Shown here piece by piece: positions 22,359-33,080 of a stretch of 52,641 bases of DNA (positions are counted from its first letter, which is position 1; each line of letters starts with the position of its first letter). Made by a program: the position numbers and the translations under genes. The stretch is from Mnemiopsis leidyi (taxonomy: Eukaryota > Ctenophora > Tentaculata > Lobata > Bolinopsidae): contig JH152962.1 of assembly GCA_000226015.1 (NCBI GenBank), forward strand, positions 9,707 through 62,347, written 5' to 3'. Under the pieces are notes generated by a model. The model was not told the DNA's origin. It saw nothing but the letters and a program-made list of their open reading frames with translations, and did no database searches.

Positions 22359-25300
22359 CTAAACCCTCTCGTAACCTCCTGCCGCAACAGTTCTGCGCCG
22401 GCCGATCAAGTACGCAATCAGAACGATGACGACGAGTGCTGCGAGCGCAACACCAACTGCGATCGGCACAATATCTTTGACTTTCTGGTCAGCTTTGCAG
22501 TAGTGGTCTGAAAGGGTAGAAGATTAGGGACCAGAGATTCAAGACTGCAAACAAAACTTTAAATAAAACACAAGTGTTCTTAATGTAAGTCATAAATCGC
22601 CCACTATTAAATCAAGAGGACGTATTAAACGAACATATTGACTTGAGTGTAAAGAATTGAGCCTGGACGGAACCCAGCTGCTTCAGTTCCTTGTTTAACA
22701 TGCCGTTCAGCAAGGACATTCACAGCTTTAGTCAATAATTTTCATTAGCAAAAAGATTTTGTAAGAAAGTTCCAAAAATAACATTTGAGGAGTTGCCTCA
22801 AAATAACCAATAGTTATTCTCAACAAAAATAATTCAAAACAGATTAATTTTGTGCAATTTTCACAAAAGAAGTTTTCCCAAAATCGTAAGTTACGACTTT
22901 GTAGATCAAATTATAGTTTGTTGGGATTCAAAAAAAATCTTTATCTGCAAATCATCGCCGTTATCACAAATCAAAATTCACCCGTTCGACCCTCAAAATC
23001 GTAAGACGAAAACTCACAGTCGTAATCACTATCAGTTGTCTCGTTAGGTCCTACACTTATGAGGAGGCCCGTCTCCTCGAACAACACAAACTCATCAGCG
23101 AGGTGGACTGTTTCGTTTCCACTACCCATCGTCACGTTTTCCAAATTCAACTGCATGGGTAAGAAATTGGTGAGTTCCTGCTCGCTTCTTCGGTTGCTCA
23201 GTCATTTTGTCAGTAAATCTGTCAGTTAGTCTGTCCATGTGTCTGTCAGTGGGTCAGTCTCTATGTACTCCAGTTAGTCAGTTTATTTGTATGCCAGCTT
23301 GCCAGGACACAGTCTTGTTTGTCTTTAAGTCAGAGAAATGGTTTTTTATCCAGTCTTCGACTTTAAGCATGGTTTTAGAAACCAGAGGAAATGGTTTTTT
23401 ATCCAGTCTTCGACTTTAAACTTGGTTTTAAAAACCAGGATACAAGTGATTCAGGCAAAAAAAACTTTGTTTTAAAGTTCAGCTCTTTATCACGTCTAGA
23501 GAGAACCTCGACTTATGAGCCGTCACCAGGGTGGACATATTTGATTTTATCTGCATTCCGAACTGAACGTTGAAGACGCATCAAATTTCTTCTCATATTA
23601 CTGCTCAACATACAAGTTATCTGAAATTCGATACTACCTTATCTTTAGATTTTTTATCAGGTGACAGCAGAGAAAGCACGTAGCTTTGCTTTAAAATCCC
23701 CAAATTTCCTTTACTTCCAATTTTTTTAATGCTATGCGGCTTGCATAATGAGGGCCTAATGAAGTTCTGTTTACACCGTCTTCAGCTGTCAAAAGAGGAA
23801 ACACGAAAATCGGGCAATCTCTAATATGCAAAAGTAAAAATTGGATCAGTAGTTAAACTAATCTAGCTTCATCATGGCGTGTTAACGAAAGGAAATGTTT
23901 TCGAGAACTTTAGAAATGATTCGATACTGGTATCTAAGGAAGGTAGCTCTAAACACTTAACCCTGACCTAGGTTCATACAGGTCACTAGTGTAAATTGAG
24001 TTAGTACATACTCTCACGAATGTATACAATATATAGACTACACACTACAAGTATAGTGTATACTTTAAGGAATGTACAATACTAAACATACTCACAGGTA
24101 TGTATGTCGATGTGTGGTCTAAATGCATACACGACAAATCTGTTGAAGTGCAACAAAACCCCCTCGTTAGTACACAGACCAGGGCGCGGCGGTACACATA
24201 TAGCTGGTATGTAGATCTGGAATGTTTGTCGGTTTGTCTGTCCGTCAGTAGAAATGTCAGTCGTTTTGTAAAAGTGTTAAGTGGTTAAGGTACAGTTCTA
24301 GCAAACTTCAATAAAATCAAAACGATGCGACGAGATTAAGTTTTGATCCATGATAAGATATATTATTTATCGCTAATTACTGAAATGGTGAGGCAGGAGA
24401 GTATACCTCTCACCCCCACTTTGTATAAAACAGCGTGTTACTACTAGCTTACAAGAGAGGTTAAGCACTGACCGATTGTGAGCTACATGAGTAGGTGTGG
24501 TTTATTGGAGTTACGAAGAATGAACCAACAGCTGTGGCTTGTCGCATCCCCTCTGAGGATAAGTATCAGACGTGAGCAAACATTCAAGGAGCAAACATTC
24601 AGTTGACGAACATTCAGTGAGCAAACAGAAAAATTTAGAATATGGAACTTTAAAAAGTTTGATCTTTGTAAAAGTCAGTTAAAAACGTTTTTCTCCACTA
24701 GATATCTTACTCGGGTTCGCGTCGGCAGCGTCCACTAAGTAATTGTACGTCATTTGGGTGACCCCCCCAGTGCTCAGGGTCGATTGCTTCGTGCTTAGAT
24801 TTAGTTGGGGTTCTGAAATGTTATAGGTAGGTAACCAACATAAGCGTGCTTAGATTTATTGGGGTTCTGAAATGTTATAGGTAGGTAACCAACATAAGCG
24901 TGCTTGGATTTATTGGGGTTCTGAAATGTTGGGTAGGTAATCAACATAAGCGTGCTTAGATTTATTGGGATTCTGAAATGTTATAGGTAGGTAACCAACA
25001 TAAGCGTGCTTAGATTTATTGGGGTTCTGAAATGTTATAGGTAGGTAACCAACATAAGCGTGCTTAGATTTATTGGGGTTCTCAGTTCTGAAATGTTGGG
25101 TAGGTTACCAACATAAGCGTGACCGGTATATAAGTGTTTAAAAGTAAAAATCGTTTGATACATATAATTAAAAACAAATTGTAGTTTGTGCTGAACTTAA
25201 AACTACATAACATTTAGAAGGTTGGATAGAGACGGTTGTGTGAAGGTACTCACAATGCCAAACTGAACGACTAGAGAGCTAGATCCTTCCTTTATGGTAG

Positions 25301-28300
25301 CTGATACTGCGGTCTGGGTACAGTTGTAGTCTGTCACGGCAGCTTTGTCACTTAGTTTAACCACGTACGAGTTGAGCTTCTGAAAAATTAATTATGTAAG
25401 ATATTAGTTTTTCATCATTTATAAGGGTATAAAAATTTGGTTTTAAGGAAATTTAGTTCACGATAATAGACGAGATAAGCAGATATTTTCCGTTTTCGCA
25501 ATCCTGCTAGTAGGCTTGACTCAAATACTGCTAGAAAGAGTAGCAAAGTTAAGTACATATTGTAATGTAATGTCTACATACAATTAAAATAATGTAGATG
25601 TTCATATCAAACGAGAGGAATGCCGGATGTTTAAACTGGCTCGAATTTCACTGACAGTCAATTGGTAAACCCATGATTACAAATTAGTTGGGAGTTTGAT
25701 ACTTTGATAAGTTTAGTGATTAGTCGACTTACATCCTTTATATTAAGAATCAAGCCATAGGATAACTGCATGAGAAAAGAGACTTTAAAATTGAAATCAA
25801 AGGTAATTATAGTTTACCATGATGATTTAAGAAAGTTCTCTACCAACTTACATAAATTGTACACGTTTCATATCATATCATACAGAACTCATCATTCCAG
25901 TACCAAGAAACCAATAAGTAGTGGTAACAATTGTCAGTGTAACAATCACGTGTGTAGGATCTTGCATACAGTCCGGTACATTAATAAGGTATTATATATT
26001 TTCAATTGTGTGAGCAAACCAATAACACTGCTCACTTGTACTCAGTACTTGAATGATAGAATCGCTGAGTAGGATATTGAAACAGCGGGGATTTTGCTTC
26101 AAGATTTGTTAAGTTGTTAGCTCATGTTTCATAATAGCGATTGGCGGAGGACGGGAATGACTGTTGTAACGTTAACGCTTCGTACGAAATTAAATAAAGT
26201 ATGGGAATATTAATGCGTTGTAATATGACGATGTGAAAAAATAAAACTTTTATATTTCACATGAACATTTAACGGATACGTACAGAGTTAACAATATTAT
26301 AATAATAATGATGATAAAGTTTAACTATTCATGTGTCAAGCGGTCGTCAATAAGACTCGAACAACAACCACTATTGAGGCCAAAGTTAAAGTTACAGCGT
26401 GGTTACTGGTTATTCTAAGTTCTAACATCCAACTTAAAGTTACAGCGCAGTAACTGGTTATTCTAAGTTCTAACGTCCAACTTAAAGTTACAGCACGGTT
26501 ACTGGTTATTCTAAGTTCTAACATCCAACTTAAAGTTATAGCGCGGTTACTGGTTTTTCTAAGTTCTAACATCCAACTTAAAGTTACAGCGTGGTTACTA
26601 GTTATTCTAAGTTCTAACATCCAACTTAAAGTTATAGCGTGGTTACTGGTTATTCTAAGTTCTAACATCCAACTTAAAGTTACAGCGTGGTTACTGGTTA
26701 TTCTAAGTTCTAACATCCAACTTAAAGNNNNNNNNNNNNNNNNNNNNNNNNNNNNNNNNNNNNNNNNNNNNNNNNNNNNNNNNNNNNNNNNNNNNNNNNN
26801 NNNNNNNNNNNNNNNNNNNNNNNNNNNNNNNNNNNNNNNNNNNNNNNNAACATCAACTTAAGTACAGCCTGGTTACTGGTTATTCTAAGTTCTAACATCC
26901 AACTTAAAGTTACAGCGTGGTTACTGGTTATTCTAAGTTCTAACATCAAACTTAAAGTTACAGCACGGTTACTAGTTATTCTAAGTTCTAACATCCAACT
27001 TAAAGTTACAGCGTGGTTACTGGTTATTCTAAGTTCTAACATCCAACTTAAAGTTATAGCGTGGTTACTGGTTATTCTAAGTTCTAAAATCACATCTAAC
27101 TGTTAATACCAACTTATACAGAGGGTTATATATAACGCTAGTTCTATATTTCTCACAGCGATAGCTTATAGTATGTTCGTTACTTCTCGCAGCTAATAAG
27201 CAGAAACCAGCCTCCAACAGTTGTCACTTAATGAAATTAATGAAATCTTGTTATTTTGAAAATAAGATCAAAAACCAAAATTCGAAATATTAGTTTATTC
27301 AATAAGTAGGTATCTGGCATTAAAGGTACTTCGGGACTTTCATGAAAATTAGGTGCTTAATAATTCAGTTAATCCTTCTACCCCCATAATATGGGGCCCA
27401 TATACTGATATACTGATATGTTGATATACTGATATACTGATATAATGATAAACTGATATAGCCCTTGCTCAAGATACTGCACGCTTAATTCCCCATCATT
27501 TGTGACGCTTGATCAGTTCCGGAGTACTCTGGGCCGATACAGGTGGGCCCTCCCTCTCTCCCTCTCTAGCTTTATAACGTTAAGCTAATTACACGTGTGA
27601 GCAGGTTGACCAAGTGTTGAAGAAGAGCGGGGAAGAGACTTAGTGAAGAAGAAGACAGCACGTGCTAAATACTTCATCACGTGATCAGAAGAAGTGTTTA
27701 GCAGAAAACATCTGGTTGATCAGCAGAGTAAACATGTACCTAGAACTTGGAAGTTTCGAAACGTCTTGTTTAACGAATTTAGCGAAGTTTCGTCAGCACT
27801 GATTGATGCATATCCTCAGAACATCAATTGGGAGCGGCATATTGCATCGGCGTCCGGGCAGCCGAGTTTAGCTTAAAAGTAAATGGCATCCTTGTCTAAG
27901 CATTTCAAATATTATGTAATTCCATTTCTCTGTGAAACAGAAGGCCCCAATTATTACAGGACGTTTGTGTTCTGCACAGCCTTATAACAGCAGATGTTTT
28001 CAGTGAAATGGTTTAATTTGATTTTGTGCAGAGCTGTTGTGAGGCACATACCCAGTTCTGTGATGTGTTTACTCTTAAAGTTAACAAGTAGTAATGTCAC
28101 AGTTTGTATTCGTGCTTGGTGTTGATTAAGCTCTATAGAGCACTATAGTTGATTTGAATTGTTTTATGATAACTTTTAGGCGACAAGTTTTCTCCGGTCT
28201 TAAGTATTTTGTTAGAGAATAGTATTCTCAGAATAGTATAACTGAAACCAGAATTCTGATGTTACCGACGGAGCTAATCTTTGACTGTTAAAAACATATC

Positions 28301-31300
28301 CCTACATAGAAATATCACAGCAAGATAATGATTTACAGAGGTACTCTGTTCCTTATAATTCTTCCCCTGGTCAGAATACAGCGCCTTGGTATGAAAACAG
28401 GTAAGTGTTTCATAACTACAAAAGGGGACTCATGCGATTAGAAATATAGGGAAACTCAGTAATATATGATAAAAATCGGGCTTAGTCACTACTCAGATAT
28501 TTGATGTCAGATGACTAAAATATCTGAGGAAACTCTATTTTGGAGGAAACTAAATTCTTGAGGGTGATACGACTAAAGACAACCATTTCAGAATCAGACT
28601 GCAACGCAAACAGAGTGCTAGTAAACGGATATCTCAAGTTGAGATGTGAAGAACCAGAGCGTTACAAATGTTGGGGTTCCAACACGACCTACCTGGTATT
28701 TGAAAAGACGTATGGTGTGTATACAGAAGTGTTGTTCAGCGCACGCTGCGAAAACGACGACATGTTTTACCAAGCATGTGGACATGTGAGTAGCAGAACA
28801 CTCCAAATCGGAACTTTGTGTGGAAATGTGATTTGCAATGTCAAGAGAAATGGCCAAATAGGGTACAGGGCCAACACAAACTGGGCCTGTGATAACAGAT
28901 GTGACTGTGATGGAGCTGAGAACACTTGTATTGATGAGGCGCAGGCATACTGTCCAACGATTAATGAATTAAAGTGCTATGGGGAGGGCCATTTTTACAG
29001 TCAGTCAGAACGCTGTGATGGGATCAAGAAATGTCCAAAAGGTAAGGATGAGATTGACTGTCCTCATTCGGTTGGTCTGCAATGTAAAGGTTTAATTGGG
29101 GTCGTAAAAAAGGATTGGCCTATCATGGATCAGATCTGGCTGCCAGGAGATGAAATTTGTAATAACCAGACTGATTGTATTAATGGATCTGATGAAAAAA
29201 ATTGCAAAAACTACACCCTACAAGGAGTTTTTTGTGTGACAAACAATGATGAGCAACTCAAAAAGAGAGATTTCGTAGACAGATCTTTGTTTTGCGGTGA
29301 CAGACTGATATGCAAAACTTCAGGCGAGGACCAGATCAATTGTACTAATAGTGTCTTAAAATGTAGCAAAGATGGCATCATCTCCGGTCTGACAAATAAA
29401 GTGGTCTGTAATGCAGAAATACAGCCATTATGTGATGATGGAATAGAAAGAGAGTGCAGAACATTCCATAACGAAGAATCCGAGGTTGTATCAATACACA
29501 AGCATGCCATGTGTGATGGTGTCAATGATGTAAGTAAAAGGAACGCCTTCGACGAGTTTGATCGCGATGAGAAGGCTGCAATATGCAATCACATGGTGAA
29601 TGAGACTTGTCTCAGAAGGTATAGAAAAAACAACGAAGAGCTCCAGCTTCCACTTGCTTGGCTTTGCGACGGGGTACAAGATTGTGAAAATTCATTTGAT
29701 GAAATAACTGCAAATTGGAAGGTTTGTGGATCAAACTCCACGTTATTGAGATGTAAACCTAAAGGCGCGATTTGTCAAGAAATGTACAAATGTCCTAGGG
29801 AGACAGGAAGATTTATTCAGTTTCACAGTCTGTGTGATGGGATAGAGTCATGCGCAGGGGAGAACAAAATTTGTAGAGTTTCAAGAAATAGGCAGAACCT
29901 CCAAACTAAAATGATCAAGGTTGACAACAATTTAGTTATTGGTCCGTGTTTGAGAGGACTCAGTGAAATGGTGAAGCACTGCAATACAAGCTTATTTCCA
30001 CATCCTTACCCACTGTATGGAACCGACCAAACAATTCGCTACCCCTTCAAGAGTGTAGATTCTCTTTTGTGCAAATATCTGTTTGGGGAACTGTATGTAT
30101 ATTCATCATGTCTGGGAATGTGCAGTGACACCGAAGGATGGAGTTGTCCAATAAGTAAAACTATTTCCTGCTCCGGTATAACTGATCAGGCACTCTCAAA
30201 AGATTCTAAATACATTGGTATTGTGAATAAAGAAGAGGGAAATGGGCAGTATTTGAATAACTTGTTTAGATGTAGAAACGGCAAATGCGTGTCATTTGAT
30301 AAAGTTTGTAATCTAGCAGATGACTGTGGAGACAGATCGGATGAAGAGAGCTGTATCAACAACTACAAATGTGAAAGCACCAATGGTTACCAAGAACTGA
30401 TTTCTATTACAGGAAAGTGTGATGGAAACGTGGACTGTTCAGATTTCTCTGATGAATGCAACAGTGAGTGTGGAGAACAAATCATCAGCACAGTTGTACT
30501 TAAGATGTCTGCCTGGACGATTGGAATCCTTGCAGTAATCTTCAACGGTGTAGTCATCTACAGAAATCTAAAAGGAATACCAGGCATAAAATCTTGTATA
30601 GCTTTGACTAATTGCATTCTTATCACACTGATCAGTGTTGGTGATCTTCTCATTGGAGGATATCTTATATCAGTTGGAATGGCTGATGCTCTATATGGTC
30701 ATGAGTACTGTCGTAAAAAATTCAAATGGCTAATAAGCAGTCCTTGTAAACTTTTAGGCGTGGTCAGCACTGTTGGAATGCATATCTCATTACTGGCAAT
30801 GACTGTGCTCAGCCTGTATCGAGTATATATCGTCACCCACACAATTGTTTACAAGGATGTAAAAAGGTTCCATTATGTGGCAAACTGGGGCTGCATGACT
30901 GTGATAGTTGGCTTGTCCATAACAATAAGCGTAATTCCAATTTTGAGTAATTTTGAAGACTACTTCATTAATGGTATATTCTATGAGGATGTCCCTCTGT
31001 TTGTTGGGGCTCCTAATAAAGACCAACATCTTGAAATTATCAGAGAATATCATGGTAGGATATATAGAAATGACAAACTGTCATGGAGTCGTGTACAAGT
31101 TCTTGTTTCAGAGATGTTCACCATGGATCTAGACAACAGAGAAGGTGTAAAAGGACAAAAACAAGGATTTTTTGGCAATTCAGGAGTTTGCCTTTTTAAG
31201 TATTTTGTTACAAATAAAGACCCCCAACACATTTACGTCTGGTCAATTATATCTTTTGATTTCACATGCTTCTTGGTGATTATCTTGTCGTATGTTATTG

Positions 31301-32103
31301 TTACCCTGGCTGCTAAGAAATCATTAACTGTCAATTCCAGTCAAAAATCCAAATACAGACTTCAGACCAAAATAACATTGATAATCATGAGTGATGCATT
31401 AACTTGGATGCCCTTTCTTTTACTGTGTTTACTTCACTACTTGGAAATTCTACATGGTGCAGAAACTTTGTATACAGCATTTTCTATCTTCATAATGCCA
31501 TTAAATTCAATCATAAATCCGCTTTTATATGATGAAGTATTTTATAACATTGGACATTCCATTCAGTCATTTACTAGCATGTTATTGCACAATATTTTCG
31601 ATAGAATATTATATTTCAAGCAGAGTAATGCGAATGATAGTTAATTTGTTAAGAGCTATAAAGTTGATAATTGATCTATTGAGTCGGAAATATATACTTG
31701 AATCAAAAAAATCTATAATTGTATGATTGCGAGTTACCATATTACATTTATCTTTTGGAGTTTTCAGAGTCAACATTTATCAATTATTGCATGGCCTGGT
31801 CGGATCTTGAAATAAATTAATTTGATATTTAAAAAACTTACATCATCAGCCATTTTGTATGTAACATTGAAAGATATAACTCCAGTGATGTTGAAACAGT
31901 CTTTGCTGAATGATGGTGCTGTTTCAGCGAGAACGCCTGTAATAAGCAGTCTTTACACAAAAATAAAGATAAGAATTATTTTGTCAAACGAATAAGAGTT
32001 GTTCAGATTAAAATAGTATGTGTGAACAAAAATATAGCAAGCTAAGAAAGACATTACCTGACAAAATCACTGCCACAGCACAAAAGATTGTGTGTCTGTA
32101 CAT
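22359..32103 (-). CDS. LAMP-family lysosome-associated membrane glycoprotein, single luminal domain (7 exons)
   Basis: Exons: 32103-32058, 31936-31842, 25379-25250, 24812-24711, 24139-24096, 23150-23018, 22507-22359; all phases close, giving 232 aa. Residues 1-19 are a signal peptide (MYRHTIFCAVAVILSG). The luminal domain has exactly four Cys (29, 67, 128, 187), the number in one LAMP domain with two disulfides, and several N-glycosylation sequons. A helix at about 196-219 (VPIAVGVALAALVVIVLIAY, then LIGRRR) matches the LAMP family closely. The tail ends GGYERV, the GYxxphi sorting signal at the C-terminus read by AP adaptors. The protein should sit in lysosomal/endosomal membranes. Most family members have two luminal domains; this has one, as in LAMP5 or CD68-like proteins. 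Exon 3 needs the donor GA|GTACCT (25249); the stronger GTGAGT four bases earlier would break the frame. Confidence 0.92.
23337..23440. repeat. Tandem duplication of about 52 bp
   Basis: Two adjacent copies of a block starting AAATGGTTTTTTATCCAGTC, the second diverging at a few positions (AAGCATGG versus AAACTTGG). It lies in LAMP intron 5 (23151-24095), next to a degenerate GTCTGTCAGT-type tract at 23207-23300. Confidence 0.85.
24790..25117. repeat. Tandem array seeded by the exon-4 acceptor of the LAMP gene (6 units, about 54 bp)
   Basis: Units start at about 24790, 24845, 24899, 24951, 25005 and 25059, each CGTGCTTAGATTTATTGGGG followed by TTCTGAAATG and a GTAGGTAACCAACATAAG tail. Read on the minus strand, every unit contains CATTTCAG|AACCCCAA, i.e. 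the acceptor and the first about 22 bases of LAMP exon 4. The copy nearest the exon (24790-24844) has one extra base (AACTAAAT versus AATAAAT) and is the one that keeps the LAMP frame. Confidence 0.92.
26391..27087. repeat. 48-bp minisatellite interrupted by an assembly gap
   Basis: About 7 units left and 5 right of the gap, consensus GTTACAGCGTGGTTACTGGT + TATTCTAAGTTC + TAACATCCAACTTAAA. Because 48 is divisible by three and the unit lacks stops on the minus strand, it reads as a repeated 16-residue peptide (MLELRITSNHAVTLSW). I treat that as an artefact of the repeat, since no splice signal or start context marks it as an exon. Confidence 0.93.
26728..26848. other. Assembly gap (121 N)
   Basis: A run of N inside the 48-bp minisatellite. 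The right flank resumes with a slightly damaged unit (AACATCAACTTAAGTACAGC, missing bases relative to consensus), suggesting low-quality sequence at the gap edge. True array length is unknown. Confidence 0.98.
27398..27460. repeat. TACTGATA short tandem repeat
   Basis: Imperfect 10-11 bp repeats of the form TACTGATA, with TGTTGATA and TAATGATA variants, inside LAMP intron 2. Confidence 0.85.
28328..31644 (+). CDS. LDLa-repeat seven-helix receptor, relaxin-receptor/LGR-like 7TM (2 exons, nested in LAMP)
   Basis: Exon 1 (28328-28400) encodes a signal peptide (MIYRGTLFLIILPLV) and ends CAG|GTAAGT in phase 1. Exon 2 starts at 28529 in matching phase, giving 1062 aa. The ectodomain (about 650 aa) has many Cys and LDL-receptor class A-like modules; the clearest are RCDGIKKCPKGKDEIDC, ICNNQTDCINGSDEKNC, VCNLADDCGDRSDEESC and KCDGNVDCSDFSDEC. 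No leucine-rich repeats are visible. Seven helices follow from about residue 684. TM3 ends in SLYRVYIVTH instead of DRY. TM6 has SDALTWMPFLLL and TM7 PLNSIINPLLY, close to the TDxxCWxP and NPxxY motifs of LGR/relaxin receptors. The second extracellular loop is very long (about 95 aa). It should be a plasma-membrane class A GPCR; ligand and coupling unknown. The exon-2 acceptor (TATCTGAG) is weak. An AATAAA lies at 31811-31816. Confidence 0.9.
31811..31816 (+). terminator. Candidate poly(A) signal of the LDLa receptor gene
   Basis: AATAAA 167 nt past the receptor stop codon and only 26 nt before LAMP exon 2 on the other strand. Cleavage after it would place the receptor 3' end against or inside that LAMP exon. 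Confidence 0.45.
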
Positions 32104-32296
32104 CCTAGGGGTGAAATGATTGATATCCAATGCAAAAATAACCAATAAAATCGAATGTCATTTAATTTGAATTCAGCAGATTATAAATCTATTTCCCTAT
32201 TCTTAGCCTTTTAGCTCGGCTTGTGAATAACATTAGGATTCACAACGTTTCTGATAGCAGCAAGTAGTTATTAAGTCTCATTCTTCAAATTTAGTA
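32104..32296 (-). promoter_or_regulatory. Presumed LAMP 5' flank
   Basis: About 190 bp between the LAMP start codon and the first SINE copy. I see no TATA box and no CACGTG E-box of the CLEAR type that controls vertebrate lysosomal genes. Confidence 0.3.
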
Positions 32297-32490
32297 GGTG
32301 GTGTAGTGGTATCTACCCTGACTTTCTATGCAGAGGATCGGGGGTTTGATTCCCAGATCCACCAATCCTAGTTATTGAGGGTTAAATGAGGAGGGTCTCC
32401 GCTGAAAGATCTAGAATCTTCCAGGAGCCCCTTCAGTATAACTGTAAAAGCCTGGGTACAGCTGTATCAAATACAAATACAGTAGCTTTG
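32297..32490 (+). mobile_element. tRNA-derived SINE, copy 1 (internally deleted)
   Basis: The first 68 bp (32297-32364) look like a tRNA: A-box TGGTGTAGTGG (32299-32309), B-box GGTTTGATTCC (32343-32353) and a 3' ATCCACCA. The two ends pair imperfectly as an acceptor stem (GGTGG/CCACC). The body continues GAGGGTCTCCGCTGAAAGAT and CCAGGAGCCCCTTCAGTATA, shared with copy 2, and ends in an ATACAAATAC tail. Compared with copy 2 it lacks about 70 bp after the tRNA part. Confidence 0.85.
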
Positions 32491-32820
32491 TTGATTTTCT
32501 GGACTTGAAAATGCGTTTTTAGTTCTTCATCAGAGAACATTAACAGAGCTACTAAACTTGACAACGTTTGAAAGAACCATTTCATAAGCTTAATAATTGT
32601 GAAGTACATGAAATTAAGCTCAAATCTTTATTCATTGTGGACACTGGCCATGTATTCATTGAAAGATCATTTAAGGGGGTAAATTGCACCCTGACTTTGA
32701 GCACCGATTAGCTCATATTATCAGAAATCTTTCTGTTTTAGATGAGGGGTTGTTCACACATGATGCAGGTAATTATCGTTTTGACAATTTTAACCCCTTT
32801 CCCATTTGTATTGAAACATC

Positions 32821-33080
32821 GTCATAGTATCTACCCCGAATTTCTATGCAGGAGATGGGGGGTTCGAGTCCCAGATCCACCAATCCAAGAGGAACGCCCT
32901 AAGGGCATTTGCCTATGCAGTCTTCTGCAGTTGACTCAGCCGAATGACCGGGAAACCATGATTAAGGGTTTGATATGGAGGGTCTCCGTTAAAAGATTTA
33001 GAATCTTCCAGGAGCTCCTACAGTATAACTGTAAAAGCCTGGATTAGGGGTACCGGTGTCACAAAATACAAATATTAAAA
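32821..33080 (+). mobile_element. tRNA-derived SINE, copy 2
   Basis: Same family as copy 1. The tRNA-like head is truncated at its 5' end but keeps the B-box GGTTCGAGTCC (32861-32871), an exact consensus, and CCAGATCCACCAATCC. It has a longer middle part (GGAACGCCCTAAGGGCATTT onward), then the shared GAGGGTCTCCGTTAAAAGAT and TATAACTGTAAAAGCCTGG, ending ACAAAATACAAATATTAAAA. Confidence 0.85.

Larger units (their letters stand above)
25380..31841 (-). other. LAMP intron 2, host of a nested gene
   Basis: A 6.5-kb intron with the donor GAT|GTAAGT at 31841 and the acceptor TTTTTCAG before 25379. It holds the 48-bp minisatellite and assembly gap (26.4-27.1 kb), a TACTGATA repeat (27.4 kb) and the complete opposite-strand receptor gene. 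25.4-26.3 kb and 27.1-28.3 kb otherwise show nothing recognisable except a TCACGTGA palindrome near 27678. Confidence 0.8.

Noticed and set aside
24790..25117. CRISPR-like regularly spaced repeats
   Set aside because: Units are contiguous with no unique spacers and lie in a eukaryotic intron; they are a tandem array.
26336..27093. A 16-residue repeat protein on the minus strand
   Set aside because: The peptide repeat is the 48-bp minisatellite read in its open frame, crosses the N gap and has no splice or start context.
28540..28542. TTG as the start codon of the receptor
   Set aside because: A signal-peptide exon at 28328-28400 joins in phase just upstream, giving a normal ATG start.
32297..32364. 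A functional tRNA gene
   Set aside because: Acceptor-stem pairing is incomplete, the anticodon arm is poor, and the same sequence continues into a body shared with a second copy, which marks it as a SINE head.
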